A model generated the notes under the pieces. That model worked only from the letters and a program-made list of their open reading frames with translations, was not told the origin of the DNA and made no database searches. From an uncultured Chthonomonadales bacterium (GTDB lineage Bacteria > Armatimonadota > Chthonomonadetes > Chthonomonadales > CAJBBX01): a DNA stretch of 64,000 bases. A program made the translations under genes and the position numbers. The DNA lies in the NCBI GenBank assembly GCA_938005745.1, contig CALLMM010000019.1:17150-81149 (forward strand), given 5' to 3'. Shown one piece after another: positions 26,267-34,893 of this stretch; position 1 is the stretch's first letter, and every line of letters begins with the position of its first letter.

Positions 26267-27783
26267 GAGTAGCGGTGGTTGGCGGCGGACTGGCAGGCGC
26301 GGCGGCGTCGGTCAAGCTTGCCGGCGCAGGATACGACGTAACGCTGTTCGAGAAGAATGCCCACATCGGCGGAAAGATGAACCTGTGGCAGTCGAAGGGG
26401 TACACCTTCGACATGGGACCGACCATTCTGACCATGCCCGATGTGGCGCGACGGCTCTTTTCCGATCTCGGTCGGCGGGTGGAAGACTATATGACTTTTG
26501 TCTCGCTCGACCCGCAGTGGCGCACCTTCTTCCATGACGGCAGTCAACTGGACCTCTACTCCTCGATGCAGGGGATGGTGGAGGAGATGGGGCGCTTTGC
26601 GCCCGAAGAGATCGGCAGTTATGTCCGCTTCCTCGCCTATGCACAGCGTATGTACGAGATCTCGGACCGCTGGTTCTTCTGGAAGTCCTACGGCGGTCTG
26701 CGCGACATGATGAAAGCCAATCCCATGAGTCCACAGTCCGCGCTGCTGGCGATGAAGATGGACCCGATGACCACCATGCATCAGGCGATTCGCAAACATT
26801 TCCGCGATCCGCGCCTGGCGCAGCTCTTCGAGCACTTTGTGCAGTATGTCGGCTCCTCGCCCTTTATCGCGCCCGCGATCCTCTGCCTGATCCCCTGGGT
26901 GCAGATCGGATACGGCTGCTGGTACACGATGGGAGGGACCGGCGCGGTCGCGCGCGGGATCGCGCAGCTCGCCGAGGAGCTGAAGGTGCAGCTTCGTCTG
27001 AATACGCCCGTGGAGCGGATCGAGGTGCAGAACGGCAAAGCGGTCGGCGTTGTGCCGGAAGGCGGCTCGCTGGAGAGGTTCGACATCGTCGTCTCCAATG
27101 CCGACATCGTGCGCATGTATGAGAAGATGCTGCCCAACGGTCAGGAGACCCTGCGCAGAGAGGGGAAGCGGCTGGAGCCTGCCTGCTCCGGCGTGGTGCT
27201 CTATCTGGGATGCCGCAAGCGGTTCCCACAGCTTCTGCACCACGACTTTTTCTTCTCAAAAGACTCGGATGAGGAGTTCCGGGACATCTATGAGCGGCGC
27301 ATTCCGCACGAGGACCCGACGATCTATCTGGCGGTTCCCTCCCGCACCGATACGGGCGTCGCGCCGGAGGGCTGCGAAAATATCTACGTGCTGGTGCACA
27401 CCCCCTATGTCAGTCCTGAATACGACTGGGAGACCGGCGCGGAGCGTTACCGGAACATCATTATTGATAAACTGGAGCGGTGCGGACTGGAAGGGCTGCG
27501 CGACAGCATTGAGACGGAGCGGATGATCACGCCGCTCGATCTGGAGCGCCTCTACTGGGTGAACAAGGGAGCCATCTACGGGGTGGTAACGCAGCGCGGG
27601 CTGGGGTCGGCGTTCAAGACCTCCAATCGCAGCGCGGAGATCCAGAATCTCTATCTCTGCGGCGGCAGCGTCAACCCGGGGGCGGGCGTTCCGATGGTGC
27701 TGATGAGCGGGCAGATCGCGGCGGACTGCGTGATCGAGGATCACGGCGCACGGCGCGAAGCCGCGCTCTCATCGCCGGCATAG
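26263..27783 (+). CDS. CrtN/CrtI-like carotenoid desaturase or oxygenase (2)
   Basis: A 506-residue FAD enzyme related to the one at 23114. The FAD site is VAVVGGGLAGAAASVKL, then FEKNAHIGGKMN and FDMGPTILTMPDV; the C-terminal FAD contact is LYLCGGSVNPGAGVPMVL. It starts four bases inside the end of the aldehyde dehydrogenase gene, so the two are translationally coupled. In C30 pathways one CrtN-type enzyme desaturates diapophytoene and a second oxidises terminal methyl groups to aldehydes. The coupling to the dehydrogenase makes this copy the better candidate for the oxygenase (inference). Confidence 0.83.
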   Translation: MRVAVVGGGLAGAAASVKLAGAGYDVTLFEKNAHIGGKMNLWQSKGYTFDMGPTILTMPDVARRLFSDLGRRVEDYMTFVSLDPQWRTFFHDGSQLDLYSSMQGMVEEMGRFAPEEIGSYVRFLAYAQRMYEISDRWFFWKSYGGLRDMMKANPMSPQSALLAMKMDPMTTMHQAIRKHFRDPRLAQLFEHFVQYVGSSPFIAPAILCLIPWVQIGYGCWYTMGGTGAVARGIAQLAEELKVQLRLNTPVERIEVQNGKAVGVVPEGGSLERFDIVVSNADIVRMYEKMLPNGQETLRREGKRLEPACSGVVLYLGCRKRFPQLLHHDFFFSKDSDEEFRDIYERRIPHEDPTIYLAVPSRTDTGVAPEGCENIYVLVHTPYVSPEYDWETGAERYRNIIIDKLERCGLEGLRDSIETERMITPLDLERLYWVNKGAIYGVVTQRGLGSAFKTSNRSAEIQNLYLCGGSVNPGAGVPMVLMSGQIAADCVIEDHGARREAALSSPA

Positions 27784-27798
27784 CGCAGGGAGCAGGCG

Positions 27799-28611
27799 AT
27801 GATACCGGCGAAGAAGTCGCCTCTGGTGGAGAGATGGTTTTTCGCTTACAATCGGAGGTATCTTCAGCGCAGTTTCCATACGCTGCATCTGCTTGGCAGT
27901 CCGGAAGCGTTCACGCCAGAGAGAGGGATTCCGATTGTCGTCTACTTCAATCACAGCAGCTGGTGGGACCTGCTCCTGGGCATCTACCTGAACGATGTCG
28001 CGCTGGGCTGGGACTCCTACGGCGTGATGGATGAGCGGCAGGTGATGCGCTACCGCTTCTTCTCGAAGCTGGGCGTCATCGGGGTGGATCGCACAAGTCT
28101 GCGGGGGGCAAAGGAGTTTCTGGACTACGCGGTTCAGCTTCTCGCGGGCAAATCGCGCGCCCTGTGGATTGCGCCCCAGGGGGAGATCGCCTCCAATCTC
28201 CAGCGTCCGTTCCGCTTTCAATCGGGCATCGGGCATCTGGCGGAGGCGCTGGGCGAGTTCTATCTGCTGGCGCTGGCGTTTGAATACGAGTTCTGGAGCG
28301 AGAAACAGCCGGAGGCGTTTGTCTCCTTCGCTCCGGTGGAGCATGTGAAGGTCGGGGAGGGGTTCGACCGTCGCGCCTTCACCCGCCAGTGCGAGCGGAG
28401 ACTGGAGAGCCTCGTGGACGATCTCGCGGCGGTCCGTACGCGTCGCGATCCCGCGCTGTTTCGACCGCTCTTCACCGGACGCGCCGGCATCAGCCCGGTC
28501 TATGATGCCGTGCGCGCTCTCTCGGCGCGTTTGCGCGGCGAGAAGTTCCGCCGGGCGCACGGTGAGGTGGTAACCCCCTCCTGGAAAACAAAACCGCCCC
28601 CGACCGCATAG
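27799..28611 (+). CDS. PlsC-like acyltransferase of the carotenoid cluster
   Basis: A 270-residue acyltransferase of the lysophospholipid/PlsC family. The catalytic H-X4-D motif is NHSSWWD, and a later GE-containing block reads APQGEIAS. Similar acyltransferases close C30 carotenoid clusters, adding a fatty acid to a glycosylated or hydroxylated diapocarotenoid. No glycosyltransferase or diapophytoene synthase (CrtM) is visible here, so part of the pathway would have to lie elsewhere, and a phospholipid role remains possible. The gene follows by 15 bases with an AGGGAG SD. Its last codons overlap a terminator hairpin that serves the opposite strand. Confidence 0.78.
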   Translation: MIPAKKSPLVERWFFAYNRRYLQRSFHTLHLLGSPEAFTPERGIPIVVYFNHSSWWDLLLGIYLNDVALGWDSYGVMDERQVMRYRFFSKLGVIGVDRTSLRGAKEFLDYAVQLLAGKSRALWIAPQGEIASNLQRPFRFQSGIGHLAEALGEFYLLALAFEYEFWSEKQPEAFVSFAPVEHVKVGEGFDRRAFTRQCERRLESLVDDLAAVRTRRDPALFRPLFTGRAGISPVYDAVRALSARLRGEKFRRAHGEVVTPSWKTKPPPTA

Positions 28612-28621
28612 TCGGGGGCGG
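28585..28621 (-). terminator. Terminator of the HNH-repeat gene, inside the end of the acyltransferase gene
   Basis: An 11-pair perfect stem (CCGCCCCCGAC against GTCGGGGGCGG, six-base loop; 28594-28621) is followed on the minus strand by TTTTGTTTTCC. It ends the minus-strand gene at 28634. On the plus strand it covers the last codons and the stop of the acyltransferase gene, so the two genes share DNA at their ends. Confidence 0.85.
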
Positions 28622-28633
28622 CAAGGACAGTCT

Positions 28634-29251
28634 TCAGGCAGCCTGCGGGGCAGCCGCCTTTTTTCGGCGCTTGAAGGGTTTGCGGAGAACGATCTGCTTG
28701 TAGTCCAGACCGGCAGCCTCCAGCGCGCGATGCCACGAGTCGAAGCGCCGCCGCGCCGCCGTGATGAGCGTGATGTCGTACTGCTCGACACTCTTGGCGT
28801 TCAGGTCGCGCCCCTCCTGATGCAGCTCTCGCAGACGCTGTATCACCGCCTCTTCATCCCACTCGCGATACCGGCGAATGTCGCTGTAGTTGAGTCCTGC
28901 CGCCTGGATCGCGCTCCTCCACGAACCGAAGTGCTTGCGCTTGGTGGCGGCGGCGGCAAGCTGCGGGTCTACCACCGTGCTGATATGTCTCCACGAGAGA
29001 TCCACGCCTTTTGCATGCAGTTCGCGAATGCGCGCCAGAATCCGTTCGCGGGTCCACATCTTATATTTTCGAATTTCCTCGTAGTTCAAGCCGGAATACT
29101 CGACAGCGGATCGCCAGGAGCCGAAATAGCGCGTGGCGGCACGCAGCAGCGCGACATGCTCCTGCGCGATGCTGGCATAGTTAAGGTCATCGCCCGCATT
29201 ATGCATCCGCACAATCTCGGCGGCGATAGACTGCTTACTCCACTTTCTCAC
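28634..29251 (-). CDS. Three-repeat HNH-associated repeat protein (putative DNA-binding)
   Basis: A 205-residue protein made of three copies of a repeat of about 62 residues. Each begins with Trp and a helix (W-x-x-x-x-I), has L-x-x-x-G-x-D-L, then a helix leading to FGSW or FDSW, and ends AGLNY or AGLDY. This resembles the homing-endonuclease-associated repeat (HNH_repeat), a helix-turn-helix-like DNA-binding unit usually fused to an HNH nuclease. No nuclease domain is present. A basic tail (KPFKRRKKAAA) closes it. Start is GTG with an AAGGAG SD about eleven bases before. It stands alone on its strand with its own promoter and terminator. A regulatory or nucleoid role is possible; there is no direct evidence. 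Confidence 0.75.
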   Translation of the reverse strand: MRKWSKQSIAAEIVRMHNAGDDLNYASIAQEHVALLRAATRYFGSWRSAVEYSGLNYEEIRKYKMWTRERILARIRELHAKGVDLSWRHISTVVDPQLAAAATKRKHFGSWRSAIQAAGLNYSDIRRYREWDEEAVIQRLRELHQEGRDLNAKSVEQYDITLITAARRRFDSWHRALEAAGLDYKQIVLRKPFKRRKKAAAPQAA

Positions 29252-29654
29252 GGTAGAGTGCTCCTTCTATAACGAATGTTTCATGTCTGGACAGGGTGTA
29301 CAGTCAGACAGGCTACTATTGCCGTTCATGGGAACAGGCAGACAATTCTTAAGGTGCAACGGGGGGATCACGGTGATGAAGGTGCGGCTGAAACTCAATC
29401 GCTTCCGTTCGATATCTTAACCGTTAACTATCCTTAATGATAGAGTATAGCGCGTTCTCAAGTCAACCCTCTCGCGAATTAATTCACAAACGTCGCAAAT
29501 CTTTCGCCCGACAGAGGCGCGGACACAGGGATCTGCTTTTAAATACGCAGCGTAGGAAACAAAGAGTTCACTCTATCGGTTCATGGAGGAGATAGGATTC
29601 ATTTTCCAGAAACATGATCTGTCTTCCCCTCAATCTCTGTGCTGGAGGCGGCGT
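29252..29654. other. Divergent intergenic region, AT-rich
   Basis: About 400 bases between the HNH-repeat gene and the putative surface-protein gene. It contains one good minus-strand promoter (listed separately) and an AT-rich core around 29415-29490 with the imperfect palindrome TTAACCGTTAA. I see no gene, RNA motif or convincing plus-strand promoter. The frame of the downstream gene is open back to 29583, but the GTG at 29655 is the better start. Confidence 0.5.
29437..29466 (-). promoter_or_regulatory. Promoter for the HNH-repeat gene
   Basis: On the minus strand TTGACT (29466-29461) and TATCAT (29442-29437) are 18 bases apart. Transcription would start near 29430, giving an unusually long leader of about 180 bases with no recognised RNA motif. 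Confidence 0.5.
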
Positions 29655-30884
29655 GTGTTTTGGAGGAAACCCTCTGCCTGCCTGATAGCGATCTCATGGT
29701 GCGCGCTCCTGTATGCAGCCGCGCTCGCGCAGGAGCCGGGCGCCCCCGATCCGAAAGGGTGGCGCACACATTCACTCGGAGCGGTTCGCGGAAACGGCTC
29801 TCTGAGTCTGGGCTTGCAGATATGGCACGACCGCCTTCGTGTTCGAAATCTGGTGCTGCGTAATCACCTCGATCTCGCGCCCGGCATCCGCGCCCATCTG
29901 GGGCTTCGCAGGCGCGAAAATGAGTGGCGGCGCAGACCGTTTACACCGGATGTAGACGAAGCCTATCTGGAAGGAATGGCGTTCTTTCGTGATGATAATC
30001 ACAATCTCGCCTTCAACCTGAAGGTCGGGCGCGTGCGCTATCTGCGGTTTCCGGAGCCGGATCGCCTGTCGGTCTTTGATCAGGTTCCGGGCATCCGCGA
30101 CCTGTCGGGCGGTCCCGTGACCGACTATCGGGGCGCGCTGCTCATCTTTGAAGGCGCGCACCGGAGCGGGCTGGGGGTACATTTCGGCGGTATCTCCTGG
30201 GGCTTTGACGCCGATCAGCGGGGGATGAACGCGGTCGAGTGGTATGGATTTGTGCGCCGGTCGTTCGGTCCGGGCTGGCGGTTTGAGGGGAGACTTGGCG
30301 CGCTGGCGGGACGGGCGGAGCCGCTCGGCAGACCCGCACGGCGCGGGGGGAACCTCTTTCTCAGCCGAGAGTTCGGTGAGTTTGAGATCGGGGCGATGTA
30401 TGAGAAGCTGCGCGGCTATCCGGCGTACACCGGCGTGATGGTGCGTTTTCGCTCGACTGACATCACCCGCCTTCTGGGAAAGGTCGCGTTTGATTATGCG
30501 CGCAAGCCGGAGGGTTTCGCCTTTCAGTACGATCTGCTGAACTGGAATATCAACGCCTCCTCCGCTCCCGCGCCCGGCGAGGAGCTGGTGGGCGAGGTGC
30601 GCGCGGTGCGTCTGCGCACCTACTGGCAGCAGAGCTTCCTCCGCAATGAGTATGAGCACCGAATATCCTCCCGGGGAGAGACGACAGGCGCAGGACTGCG
30701 TATGGTGGCGGAAGAGCAGCCCTGGTATCTGGAGCTAGAGGCGCTGGTCAGTCCGCACGTCTCAGTGAGGTCCGAGTGGCTGCGCGACCGGCAGGGACCG
30801 GCGCAGCTGGCGCAGGAGGTGGTCTATCGTTTCTATCGGAAGCGAGAGGCACGGAAAGGAGAGGGTTCTCATGCAACACGGTGA
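29655..30884 (+). CDS. Secreted beta-rich protein, possibly outer-membrane barrel
   Basis: A 409-residue protein of no family I can name. A clear Sec signal (hydrophobic core, then AAALAQ cleavage) is followed by alternating polar and aromatic strands with many Arg, Gly and Tyr (for example RIRAHLGLRRRE-like and VEWYGFVRRSFGPGWRFEGRLG), and a C-terminal strand ending YRFYRKR. This pattern fits an outer-membrane beta-barrel. GTG 29655 has GGAGG six bases upstream and gives a normal signal peptide; an ATG at 29583 is in frame but has no SD and adds charged residues. The gene overlaps the creatininase gene by 14 bases, so the two are expressed together. Confidence 0.65.
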   Translation: MFWRKPSACLIAISWCALLYAAALAQEPGAPDPKGWRTHSLGAVRGNGSLSLGLQIWHDRLRVRNLVLRNHLDLAPGIRAHLGLRRRENEWRRRPFTPDVDEAYLEGMAFFRDDNHNLAFNLKVGRVRYLRFPEPDRLSVFDQVPGIRDLSGGPVTDYRGALLIFEGAHRSGLGVHFGGISWGFDADQRGMNAVEWYGFVRRSFGPGWRFEGRLGALAGRAEPLGRPARRGGNLFLSREFGEFEIGAMYEKLRGYPAYTGVMVRFRSTDITRLLGKVAFDYARKPEGFAFQYDLLNWNINASSAPAPGEELVGEVRAVRLRTYWQQSFLRNEYEHRISSRGETTGAGLRMVAEEQPWYLELEALVSPHVSVRSEWLRDRQGPAQLAQEVVYRFYRKREARKGEGSHATR

Positions 30885-31650
30885 ACTGCGATGGACGCAG
30901 ACGGCGGCAAACTGCGGCAAGGTGATGGTGGTTCCGCTCGGATCGCTGGAGCAGCACGGGCATCACCTTCCCATGCTGACCGACACCTGGATCATCACGG
31001 AGGTGGCGCGCCGCGCGGAGACGGAACTGAAAGAGGAGGCGCTCTTTCTGCCGACTCTCTGGCTGGGAGCCTCCGACCATCATCGCGCCTACCCCGGAAC
31101 TGTCAGCGCGGCGAACGGGCACTATGTCCTGATCCTGGAAGATATTCTGGAGAGCCTGATCGGCGCCGGTTTTCGGCGCATCTTTCTGCTCAACGGACAC
31201 GGCGGCAATATCACCCCGGCGCGTCAGGCGATCTATAACGTACAGCTTCGACACCGCACGATGCAGGGGCTGTACCTCGCCTTCAGCAGCTGGTGGACCC
31301 TGGCGGAGCCGCGGATCGCGCAGATCGAGTCCCTGCAGGCGAAGATGGTGACCCACGCCTGTGAGCAGGAGACCTCGATGGTCCTGCGCCTGCGTCCGGA
31401 ACTGGTGCGCCTGGATAAGGCTACCGGCGCGGTTATTCCGTTCGAGTCCGCCTTCTACTATCCCGATTTCAGCGCGCCGGGACGGGTAGACGTGGCGCGA
31501 ACCTTCGATCAACTGACAATCACCGGCGCGTTTGGTCATCCGGAACTCGCCACGGCGGCAAAGGGAGAGGCGCTCTTTGTCGCTGCCGCCGGCGAAGTGG
31601 TCGCCTTCGTGCGCGAATTCTATCGGTGGAGCGAGATAGAGCCGGCGTAG
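30871..31650 (+). CDS. Creatininase family amidohydrolase
   Basis: A 259-residue metal-dependent hydrolase of the creatininase/MftE/FAPy-deformylase family. Metal ligands are in place: Glu27 and His29 in GSLEQHGHHLP, Asp38, and the second motif LNGHGGN. Family members open creatinine, deformylate FAPy compounds or cleave modified peptide ends, and the substrate cannot be told from sequence. SD AAAGGAGAGGG precedes ATG 30871. It overlaps the end of the putative barrel gene and is followed, 91 bases on, by an amidohydrolase, hinting at a shared catabolic task. Confidence 0.87.
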   Translation: MQHGELRWTQTAANCGKVMVVPLGSLEQHGHHLPMLTDTWIITEVARRAETELKEEALFLPTLWLGASDHHRAYPGTVSAANGHYVLILEDILESLIGAGFRRIFLLNGHGGNITPARQAIYNVQLRHRTMQGLYLAFSSWWTLAEPRIAQIESLQAKMVTHACEQETSMVLRLRPELVRLDKATGAVIPFESAFYYPDFSAPGRVDVARTFDQLTITGAFGHPELATAAKGEALFVAAAGEVVAFVREFYRWSEIEPA

Positions 31651-31741
31651 CGGTGCGCACGCATCCTTTCCATGCTACAAAGCAAGGCTGAAGAGGTCGT
31701 AATACGCCGCACGCCTATCGGTGAAGGAAGGGAGAACGAAG

Positions 31742-33031
31742 ATGCCGTCACGCATTCGCGAACTCGTGGAACAGACCTCCTTTATAGATACGCATGAGCA
31801 CCTGATCGAGGAGAGCGTACGCCTGTCCGGTCAGACGGGGGGGCATCTCTTTCCCTGCGATGACTGGGCATATCTGTTCATGCACTATCTCGGCGATGAT
31901 CTGGCGGTCAGCGGAATGCCGCTCGCCGATCAACGACGTTTCTTTGACCCGGAGACGCCCTCCGAAGAGAAGTATCGTCTGGTGGCGCCCTTCTGGAAGC
32001 GGGTCCGGCATACCGGATACGGGCAGGCGGTGCGCCATACGCTGCAGGGTCTGTACGGCATTGACGACCTGACGGAGAGCACGGCGGAGAGGCTGGCGGA
32101 GGCGTATACCGCGACCGTGCGGCTCGGGTTCTATCGGCACATTCTCCGGGAACTGGCAAATGTGGAGGTGTGCCAGGTCAACTCCCTCCAGCGCATCTTC
32201 ATGAAGTCCGAGCAGCCCGACCTGCTGGCGCAGGACCTGAGCATCGTCGCCCTGAGCACCGGTCTCGATCTTGCTGAGGTGGAGAGAGACTGCGGGAAAA
32301 CGGCGCAGACTCTGGATGAGTGGCTGGAGATTATTGACTGGTACTTCGCGCAGTACGGTCCGCTGGCGGTCGCCGTGAAGAACCAGAGCGCCTACTCCCG
32401 CCGTCTTAACTACCAGCGCGTGCCGCAAGAGCGCGCAGAACCGCTCTTCCGTCGTCTGGCGCAGGGCGAATCGCTGAATCCGGAGGAGATGAAGACGCTG
32501 CAGGACTTTCTGTTCCGCTACTGCGTCGAAAAGGCGACCGCATACGGGCTGCCGGTCAAGCTGCATACCGGCTACTACGCCGGTCACGACTATATGCCGC
32601 TGGAGCGATTGCGGCTGAACACGGGTGACCTCTGCCCGCTGCTGACCGACTTCCCGGACACCCGTTTCGTTCTCATGCATATCGGGTATCCTTATCAGGA
32701 AGAGTTTATCGCGCTGGCGAAGCACTACCGCAACGTCTACTTAGATATGTGCTGGGCGTGGATCATCAATCCGCAGGCAGGCGTCCGTTTTCTGAAGGAC
32801 TTTCTGGTGACCGCGCCGGTCAACAAAGTCTTTACCTTCGGCGGCGACTATATCACCGTGGAGACGGTCTACGGTCATAGCTGCGTGGCGAGACAGGGGA
32901 TTTCGCAGGCGATCATTGAGCTGGTTCAGGAGGGGTGGATCCGGCAGGAGGAGACGGCTCCCATCATTGAAAGCGTCATGCGCGGCAATGCGGAAACGGT
33001 TTTCCCCGCGCATATCCGCCCGGATCGTTAA
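31742..33031 (+). CDS. Amidohydrolase-superfamily protein
   Basis: A 429-residue TIM-barrel protein. The metal-binding start FIDTHEHLIEE gives the H-x-H motif; later come LPVKLHTGY, FVLMHIGYPYQEE and a final FTFGGDYITVE with the Asp expected on strand 8. The overall plan resembles amidohydrolase 2 and uronate-isomerase-like enzymes. Substrate unknown. ATG 31742 is chosen with GGAAGGGAG ahead of it; the GTG at 31721 overlaps that SD. Gene order after creatininase suggests a common pathway, but nothing specific. Confidence 0.82.
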   Translation: MPSRIRELVEQTSFIDTHEHLIEESVRLSGQTGGHLFPCDDWAYLFMHYLGDDLAVSGMPLADQRRFFDPETPSEEKYRLVAPFWKRVRHTGYGQAVRHTLQGLYGIDDLTESTAERLAEAYTATVRLGFYRHILRELANVEVCQVNSLQRIFMKSEQPDLLAQDLSIVALSTGLDLAEVERDCGKTAQTLDEWLEIIDWYFAQYGPLAVAVKNQSAYSRRLNYQRVPQERAEPLFRRLAQGESLNPEEMKTLQDFLFRYCVEKATAYGLPVKLHTGYYAGHDYMPLERLRLNTGDLCPLLTDFPDTRFVLMHIGYPYQEEFIALAKHYRNVYLDMCWAWIINPQAGVRFLKDFLVTAPVNKVFTFGGDYITVETVYGHSCVARQGISQAIIELVQEGWIRQEETAPIIESVMRGNAETVFPAHIRPDR

Positions 33032-33059
33032 TTGCCCGGCGCTCTTGCCGGGTAGAACC

Positions 33060-33088
33060 TTGACGGGCATCTGCGTAGATGATATTAT
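33060..33088 (+). promoter_or_regulatory. Promoter of the ECF sigma factor gene
   Basis: TTGACG (33060-33065) and TATTAT (33083-33088) with a 17-base spacer, in the gap before the sigma factor gene. The leader would be about 95 bases. The same box pair precedes the tRNA-Arg(CCT) gene at 62007. Confidence 0.6.
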
Positions 33089-33188
33089 TGTCGTATCGCT
33101 ATCCAGCGCGTTCAATCCAGAGAGAGAGGAAGCCGGTAAGTCTCTCTTGCGCGAATAGTCCGGCAAAACGGATGGAAGGAACTCGATC

Positions 33189-33878
33189 ATGGCAAGGGAA
33201 AGGGTTATGCCCGACAGGGCAAGCTCCTACTTGCCGGCAGTGGATACGGACCTTACGTATGTGACGCGAGTGCAGGACGGGGATACGGAAGCGTTTGAGC
33301 CACTCTGGAGAAAGTATGAGCGCCCCCTGTATCAGTATTTTCTGCGACGAACGCATCACCGTCAGGAAGCGGAGGACTTAGCCAGCGAGACGCTGGTTGC
33401 AGCATTTCAGTCGCTGCCGCAGTTTCGCGGAAGCGTATCGAACCCTGAGGTTCGTTCTGAAGCCAGCTCCTTTCAAAGTTATCTACAAGCCATCGCGCGC
33501 CATAAGTTTTCGCACTGGGCGCGCAGAAAGCGGGTACGTAAAGAGATACGCGCCAGTGATGTCACGCCACCCGAAGCCTCTGAACCGGATGGCAACTGGG
33601 TTGAGGCGATCCTTGAGAGCAGAGATCAATCCGAGGAGATGCCGATGGAGGCGATCCTCAAATCGGAAGAGCGCGAGACCGTCTGTTATGCGCTGGCCAG
33701 CATCGACTCTTCGGTGCAGTTTCGGGTCATGATGATGCACTACTTCGCCGGCATGACCCATCAGGATATCGCCTCCCTTCTTACCACACGCAGTGAGACC
33801 GTAAACAGCCGTCTGCAGGATGGTCGCAAAGCCTTTCGTCGGCATTATCAGCAGTACGAGACCGGTCACCAGGACTGA
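33189..33878 (+). CDS. ECF-type RNA polymerase sigma factor
   Basis: A 229-residue sigma-70 family factor. Region 2 covers FEPLWRKYERPLYQYFLRR, EAEDLASETLVAAFQSL and FQSYLQAIARHKFSHWARR. An acidic linker of about 45 residues leads to region 4, with FRVMMMHYFAGMTHQDIASLL and SRLQDGRKAFRR as the recognition helix. It has its own promoter. No clear membrane anti-sigma gene follows; the next ORF on this strand is an FN3/TPR-like protein after a 194-base gap. Target promoters are unknown. Confidence 0.88.
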   Translation: MARERVMPDRASSYLPAVDTDLTYVTRVQDGDTEAFEPLWRKYERPLYQYFLRRTHHRQEAEDLASETLVAAFQSLPQFRGSVSNPEVRSEASSFQSYLQAIARHKFSHWARRKRVRKEIRASDVTPPEASEPDGNWVEAILESRDQSEEMPMEAILKSEERETVCYALASIDSSVQFRVMMMHYFAGMTHQDIASLLTTRSETVNSRLQDGRKAFRRHYQQYETGHQD

Positions 33879-34072
33879 ACGGCAGCCGGTCACCGTCGAA
33901 TCTTTTCGTCAGAATGCATGATGCGCGCTGTGAACGGACTCCCCGACGTTCACAGGCAGAGATAGCACCTCGAGCCTGGCAGCTCTTGATCTCCGCAGAG
34001 AGGCGGGCTATCCGTACTGTCTCAGGGGGCTCAGCGTCATCCGGCGCCTGAAACAGCGATTGGAAGAAACCC
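33879..34072. other. Gap after sigma factor, possible gene remnant
   Basis: No full ORF with a good start is present. Short open stretches occur in two plus frames, one reading LAALDLRREAGYPYCL, before stops. A minus-strand ORF over 33781-34221 has no SD or family resemblance. A decayed or frameshifted anti-sigma gene is possible but not shown. Confidence 0.3.
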
Positions 34073-34855
34073 GTGACACTCAACAAAGAGAGAGCGAATC
34101 GCATCTGGTCTAACTCCATACGAGTCTCATCCAGCTGCACCTTGACGCCAGACCGCGCTTCGTCGCTGGCGCAGATCAATGACGGACTATCCGTGGCGCA
34201 GACCTTCCCGGGAAGATACACCGCGCTGCGCCGCGCCCCGCACCGGCTGATCTGGCTGGACGCCCCCCACGCCTCTGCCTATAATATAGTCATACGAACC
34301 CGGGAGAGAGAGCACTGCCGCTCCAGTGCGCGCCCCGTGTTTGCCGTGCCGAAGGCATTAAATCTCTCCCCGGACTGTCCCGTATACTGGCGCATGTCCC
34401 CGGTCGGTCTCCATGAGGACTATGTGGAGGGATGGTTCTGGATACTGGACGATGAGACCCTGGCGCGTCTGGGAGAGGCGGAGGCGACTGTCGCTCGCGT
34501 GGATGAGCCGGAGATGAAGGTGATGGTTGCGGCGATCGCCGCGACCGAATTCGAACTGTATGACGAAGCGATCATGCTTCTGGAGACGCTGAAAGAACAG
34601 CAACGAAGAAAAAAAGCTCCCGGAGGAAGGATTGCCCTGATCCTGCGCGCCCTGATCAGCGTATTCGATGCGATGATCGCGCGAATACCGTCGGACGCCT
34701 GCGGCTCCGCCAGCATGTGGGCGCAGTCTCAACGCGCTCTCCATCAGCAAGAGCTGAGCAGATGGCTTTCCAGCAGTTCGCCGCAGTTTTATACGACCCA
34801 TTCCAGAAGCGAAGCGGTACCCTCTTCGAACCGAAGAGTGACCCTCGCCATGTAA
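34073..34855 (+). CDS. Hypothetical FN3/TPR-like protein after the sigma factor
   Basis: A 260-residue ORF not assigned to a family. Residues about 58-125 look like a fibronectin-type fold (HRLIWLDAPHASAYNIVI, then CPVYWRMSPVG and WFWILDDE), and about 135-180 like a TPR helix pair (VMVAAIAATEFELYDEAIMLLETL). Such an FN3-like plus TPR tail is often seen in proteins linked to ECF sigma factors. The first 55 residues are poorly convincing. The start at GTG 34073 has only a weak GGAAGAA, so the true N-terminus may lie elsewhere or be broken. No membrane segment is seen. Confidence 0.5.
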   Translation: MTLNKERANRIWSNSIRVSSSCTLTPDRASSLAQINDGLSVAQTFPGRYTALRRAPHRLIWLDAPHASAYNIVIRTREREHCRSSARPVFAVPKALNLSPDCPVYWRMSPVGLHEDYVEGWFWILDDETLARLGEAEATVARVDEPEMKVMVAAIAATEFELYDEAIMLLETLKEQQRRKKAPGGRIALILRALISVFDAMIARIPSDACGSASMWAQSQRALHQQELSRWLSSSSPQFYTTHSRSEAVPSSNRRVTLAM

Positions 34856-34893
34856 CGAAAGCGGTTTTCAGATGGCATCCTAACCCTGGAGTT

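Noticed and set aside
33781..34221. Minus-strand ORF after the sigma factor, considered as an anti-sigma gene
   Set aside because: No SD, overlaps the sigma factor gene end and has no clear membrane segment.
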